Below are positions 6,423 to 8,470 of a stretch of 8,470 nucleotides of DNA, piece by piece. Below the pieces are notes generated by a model. It was not told where the DNA came from and ran no database searches. It saw only the letters and a list, made by a program, of their open reading frames with translations. The stretch is from Actinoallomurus sp048498315. GTDB lineage: Bacteria; Actinomycetota; Actinomycetes; Streptosporangiales; Streptosporangiaceae. The stretch spans positions 1-8,470 of the forward strand of contig JBEHYF010000203.1 in the NCBI GenBank assembly GCA_048498315.1. The letters run 5' to 3'. The number at the start of each line of letters is the position of its first letter. Positions within the stretch are counted from its first letter, which is position 1. Made by a program: the position numbers and the translations under genes.

Positions 6423-6825
6423 CGTAACGGAGCCTTGGGCAGTCGTGATGGTCGCCGCGCTCGAGCCAGAGACGGCGCTTGAGCAGCAACCGAACGGCCA
6501 AGGCCCTCCACATCAACCGGGAGATCGAGCGGCAGGCCACCACCATGGCTGGATGGTGTCCGCGGGCACCCGGACGAGCGCCCAAGTGTTGCACTACGCT
6601 CACGGCCGGCTCACCCGGCAGGCCGACCTGGTCCGAGCGGCCAGGATGCGGACGTACGGGAGATGACGTTGATCCCGGGCACCCGTTCGCTCTGGGGGCC
6701 GGCGTGGTCACCGTGGACGACCACCACTGGGCGGCACCGTCTACCGGTACGACCCGTCCTGATCGCCTCGGCACCGTGTCCCGGTCGAAGCACAGCCGCC
6801 CGGGACACGGTGTTGTCCAGGTGTT
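6423..6825. other. Gene-poor region, possible decayed reading frame
   Basis: No gene is convincingly supported in these 403 bases. On the plus strand, NRTAKALHINREIERQATTM (about 6488-6547) and, in another frame, TSAQVLHYAHGRLTRQADLV followed by RAARMRTYGR and a TGA at 6664-6666 both have high third-position GC. They could be pieces of one gene joined by a frameshift near 6550. The minus strand also has an open stretch ending RLLLKRRLWLERGDHHD at 6415, overlapping the kinase start by eight bases. I recognise none of these. The right end holds the strong hairpin annotated separately. Confidence 0.35.
6772..6812 (-). terminator. Strong hairpin terminator after the methyltransferase gene
   Basis: CACCGTGTCCCGG (6772-6784) and CCGGGACACGGTG (6800-6812) are perfect 13-bp inverted repeats with a 15-base loop. 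The hairpin lies 13 bases past the methyltransferase stop on the minus strand. There is no T-tract. Being symmetric, it could also stop transcription entering from the left. Confidence 0.65.
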
Positions 6826-7617
6826 CTACCGCGGTCGCTCCCGGGTGGCGGCGACGAGCTGCATGAGGCCGTACGGGCGGCTCTCGACGTCGGTGAAGCC
6901 GCGCTCCGTCAGCGCGGCGGGCACCTCCCCGGCGGCGAACACCCGGATGCCCGCCAGCCGGCCGAACAGCCCGCTGCCGGCGCCGACCAGCGGCACGTCC
7001 GGCCGGCGGCTGGTCAGCAGCACGACCCGGCCGCCCGGCCTGAGCACCCGGGCGATGCCGTCCAGCGCCGCCCACGGGTCGTCGAACAGGTACAGCGCGC
7101 CGAAACAGCAGACCGCGTCGAACGCCGCGTCGTGGAAGGGCAGGCGCACCGCGTCGCCGCGCACGTAGGCGATCTCGGCGGCGCCGTTCTCGCCGCGGCC
7201 GGTCGGCCGCGCGGTGCGCTCGACGGCGCGGTCGAGCATCGTGGCCGACGCGTCGATGCCGACGACCAGCCCCCGCCCGGTCATGCCGGCGGCCAGCGCG
7301 CGGGTCACGTTGCCGGGCCCGCACGCCACGTCGAGGACCGTGCCGTCGGGGATCGCGGCCAGCCGGAGCCGTTCCCGGGCGAGCGCGTACTCCTCGCCGG
7401 TGCCGGGGGCGAACGGGCCGCCCTTGGCGATCCCGAACAGCACCGGCCGCCAGAGGTCCTCGTAGATCTTCGGCAGCAGGCTGGAGCGCATGAGCCGCTG
7501 CGCGAGCGTGTCGTGCGTCTCGGCGGCGGGGCCGAGCAGGTCGAGGTAGCCGCGGCCGGTGCCGGGCTCGCCCGGAGGCCGGTCGAGGAGCTTGATCACA
7601 CGGTCGAACGCGGTCAC
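6826..7617 (-). CDS. Class I SAM-dependent methyltransferase (UbiE/type 11-like)
   Basis: This 263-residue cytoplasmic enzyme should transfer a methyl group from S-adenosylmethionine; the acceptor is unknown. An N-terminal helical region of about 85 residues (LLGPAAETHDTLAQRLMRSS, then LPKIYEDLWRPVLFG) precedes the Rossmann domain. SAM motif I is VLDVACGPGNVT (94-105), with the acidic ribose-binding position in VVGIDAS (D122). RGDAVRLPFHDAAFDAVCCF (153-172) and the post-motif IARVLRPGGRVVLL (188-201) follow in the usual order. The GTG start at 7617 overlaps the TGA stop of the upstream peptidase as GTGA, so translation is probably coupled and the two genes share a transcript. Possible acceptors are a small molecule, quinone or lipid; nothing in the sequence chooses among them. 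Confidence 0.9.
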   Translation of the reverse strand: MTAFDRVIKLLDRPPGEPGTGRGYLDLLGPAAETHDTLAQRLMRSSLLPKIYEDLWRPVLFGIAKGGPFAPGTGEEYALARERLRLAAIPDGTVLDVACGPGNVTRALAAGMTGRGLVVGIDASATMLDRAVERTARPTGRGENGAAEIAYVRGDAVRLPFHDAAFDAVCCFGALYLFDDPWAALDGIARVLRPGGRVVLLTSRRPDVPLVGAGSGLFGRLAGIRVFAAGEVPAALTERGFTDVESRPYGLMQLVAATRERPR

Positions 7618-8470
7618 CGGCCCGGAACCGCCCCGATCGCCAGGCCGGTGTGGGCGGCCATGAACGACAGCGTGTCGACGCTGAGGTCGACCGTGCGGCT
7701 GATCGCGCGGGCGCCGTGCCCGACCTCCGCCTCGTTGCGCAGCAGGATCGGCCCCGAGCCGGACGTCGCGTGCTGCAGTGCCGCGCACATCTTGCGTGCG
7801 TGCAGCGGGTCGACGCGGGTGTCGCTCTCGAACACGGTGAACAGGGTCGCCGGATAGGCGACGCCCTCGCGGACGCGGTGGTACGGCGAGTAGGCGTACA
7901 GCCATTCGAACTGTTCCGGGTCGCCGGCCGAGCCGTACTCGACGTTCCAGGTCTCGCCGAGCCCGAACCGCTCGTACCGGACCATGTCCAGCAGCGGCGC
8001 CGAGCACACGGCAGCGGCGAACAGCTCCGGCCGCTGGGTGATCGCCGCGCCGACGAGCAGGCCGCCGTTGGAACCACCGGAGATCGCCAGCCGATCCGCG
8101 GTGGTCCAGCCGTCGGCGATCAGCTTCTCGGCGGCGGCGTGGAAGTCGTCGAAGACGTTCTGCTTCCGGTCCAGCATTCCGGCCCGGTGCCATTCCTCGC
8201 CCTCTTCGGAGCCTCCGCGCAGGTTCGCGACGGCGTACACGCCGCCCGCCTCGACCCAGGCGAGCACGGTGGCCGAATAGGAGGGCGTCAGCGGCACGTT
8301 GAAACCGCCGTACCCGTACAGGATGGCCGGCCGTGGCCCGTCACCGCCCGGCCCGCCGCCGCCCGGCCCGTCGCCGCCCGGCCCGTCGCCGCCCGGCCCG
8401 CCGCCGGCCTCGCCCGCAGGGCGGGCGATCACGAGCATCCGCACCTCGGTGCCGTCGTAGGAGGTGTACG
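7614..8470 (-). CDS. Prolyl oligopeptidase (S9A family), catalytic domain; 5' end beyond window
   Basis: This serine peptidase family cleaves after proline in short peptides; S9A members combine an N-terminal beta-propeller with a C-terminal alpha/beta-hydrolase domain. Only the hydrolase domain is in view. The frame stays open to the window end (YTSYDGTEVRMLVIARPAG), so the GTG at 8444 is internal and not the start. The expected landmarks appear in order: AILYGYGGFN, ANLRGGSEEGEEWHRAGML, nucleophile Ser in ISGGSNGGLLV (about 8070), the Asp and Arg of ESDTRVDPLHARKM, and His in AEVGHGARAIS. No signal peptide can be judged. Between the first strand and AILYGYGG is a Gly/Pro/Asp linker encoded by tandem repeats and absent from typical members. 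The stop overlaps the methyltransferase start by four bases. Confidence 0.95.
   Translation of the reverse strand, partial: YTSYDGTEVRMLVIARPAGEAGGGPGGDGPGGDGPGGGGPGGDGPRPAILYGYGGFNVPLTPSYSATVLAWVEAGGVYAVANLRGGSEEGEEWHRAGMLDRKQNVFDDFHAAAEKLIADGWTTADRLAISGGSNGGLLVGAAITQRPELFAAAVCSAPLLDMVRYERFGLGETWNVEYGSAGDPEQFEWLYAYSPYHRVREGVAYPATLFTVFESDTRVDPLHARKMCAALQHATSGSGPILLRNEAEVGHGARAISRTVDLSVDTLSFMAAHTGLAIGAVPGR
8341..8400. repeat. 15-bp tandem repeat, four copies, inside the peptidase gene
   Basis: Four contiguous 15-base units (8341-8355, 8356-8370, 8371-8385, 8386-8400) share CCGCCCGGCCCG and differ only at the first three or so bases. A degenerate fifth unit follows. Read on the minus strand each unit codes five residues of the PGGDG/PGGGG type. 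Because 15 is a multiple of three, gain or loss of units keeps the frame. Confidence 0.9.

Noticed and set aside
6772..6812. Inverted repeat as an insertion sequence end
   Set aside because: The arms are only 15 bases apart with no transposase in the window; hairpin terminator is simpler.
6611..8077. 488-codon minus-strand frame overlapping the methyltransferase and peptidase
   Set aside because: Arg/Pro/Ala-rich shadow in a different frame from the two recognised genes.
8341..8400. Tandem repeat as a CRISPR-like array
   Set aside because: Units are contiguous 15-mers without spacers and lie in-frame within a coding gene.

Overview
The window is very GC-rich and shows strong G/C preference at third codon positions, GTG starts, GGAG-type ribosome binding sites and GC-rich hairpins without U-tracts. 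This points to a high-GC actinobacterium. The IlvD sequence is closest in feel to the Streptomyces/Streptosporangiales type, but the genus cannot be fixed from this stretch. Nothing here looks like a CRISPR array, an rRNA or tRNA gene, an origin or a complete insertion sequence.

Left part (1-1955, minus strand): a full-length amidase-signature enzyme is followed, 36 bases after its stop, by the N-terminal end of a MalQ-like 4-alpha-glucanotransferase that runs off the left edge. The MalQ-like sequence is recognisable only by hopping between reading frames. The first break sits exactly on a long near-perfect hairpin, so this is either a decaying gene or a local sequence error.

Middle (2173-5113, plus strand): a small membrane-anchored NERD-domain protein, transcribed divergently from the amidase, is followed by a hairpin-rich gap. 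Next comes ilvD, encoding dihydroxy-acid dehydratase of branched-chain amino acid and pantothenate synthesis. The ilvD leader carries a 16-bp palindrome overlapping the apparent -35 element, a good candidate operator.

Right part (5295-8470, minus strand): an aminoglycoside-phosphotransferase-family kinase with visibly less GC-biased codons converges on ilvD. A 403-bp region without a supportable gene follows; it holds a 13-bp inverted repeat and possible remnants of a broken reading frame. At the right edge is a two-gene unit transcribed leftward: the catalytic domain of an S9A prolyl oligopeptidase (5' end outside the window), whose stop overlaps the start of a class I SAM-dependent methyltransferase in a GTGA junction. 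The peptidase has an in-frame 15-bp tandem repeat coding a Gly/Pro/Asp linker.

Most of the window is ordinary chromosomal housekeeping and accessory content. I do not see a clear, previously undescribed multi-gene system. The best leads are the hairpin-associated frame break in the MalQ-like gene, the ilvD operator candidate, the repeat-bearing peptidase coupled to a methyltransferase, and the membrane NERD protein.
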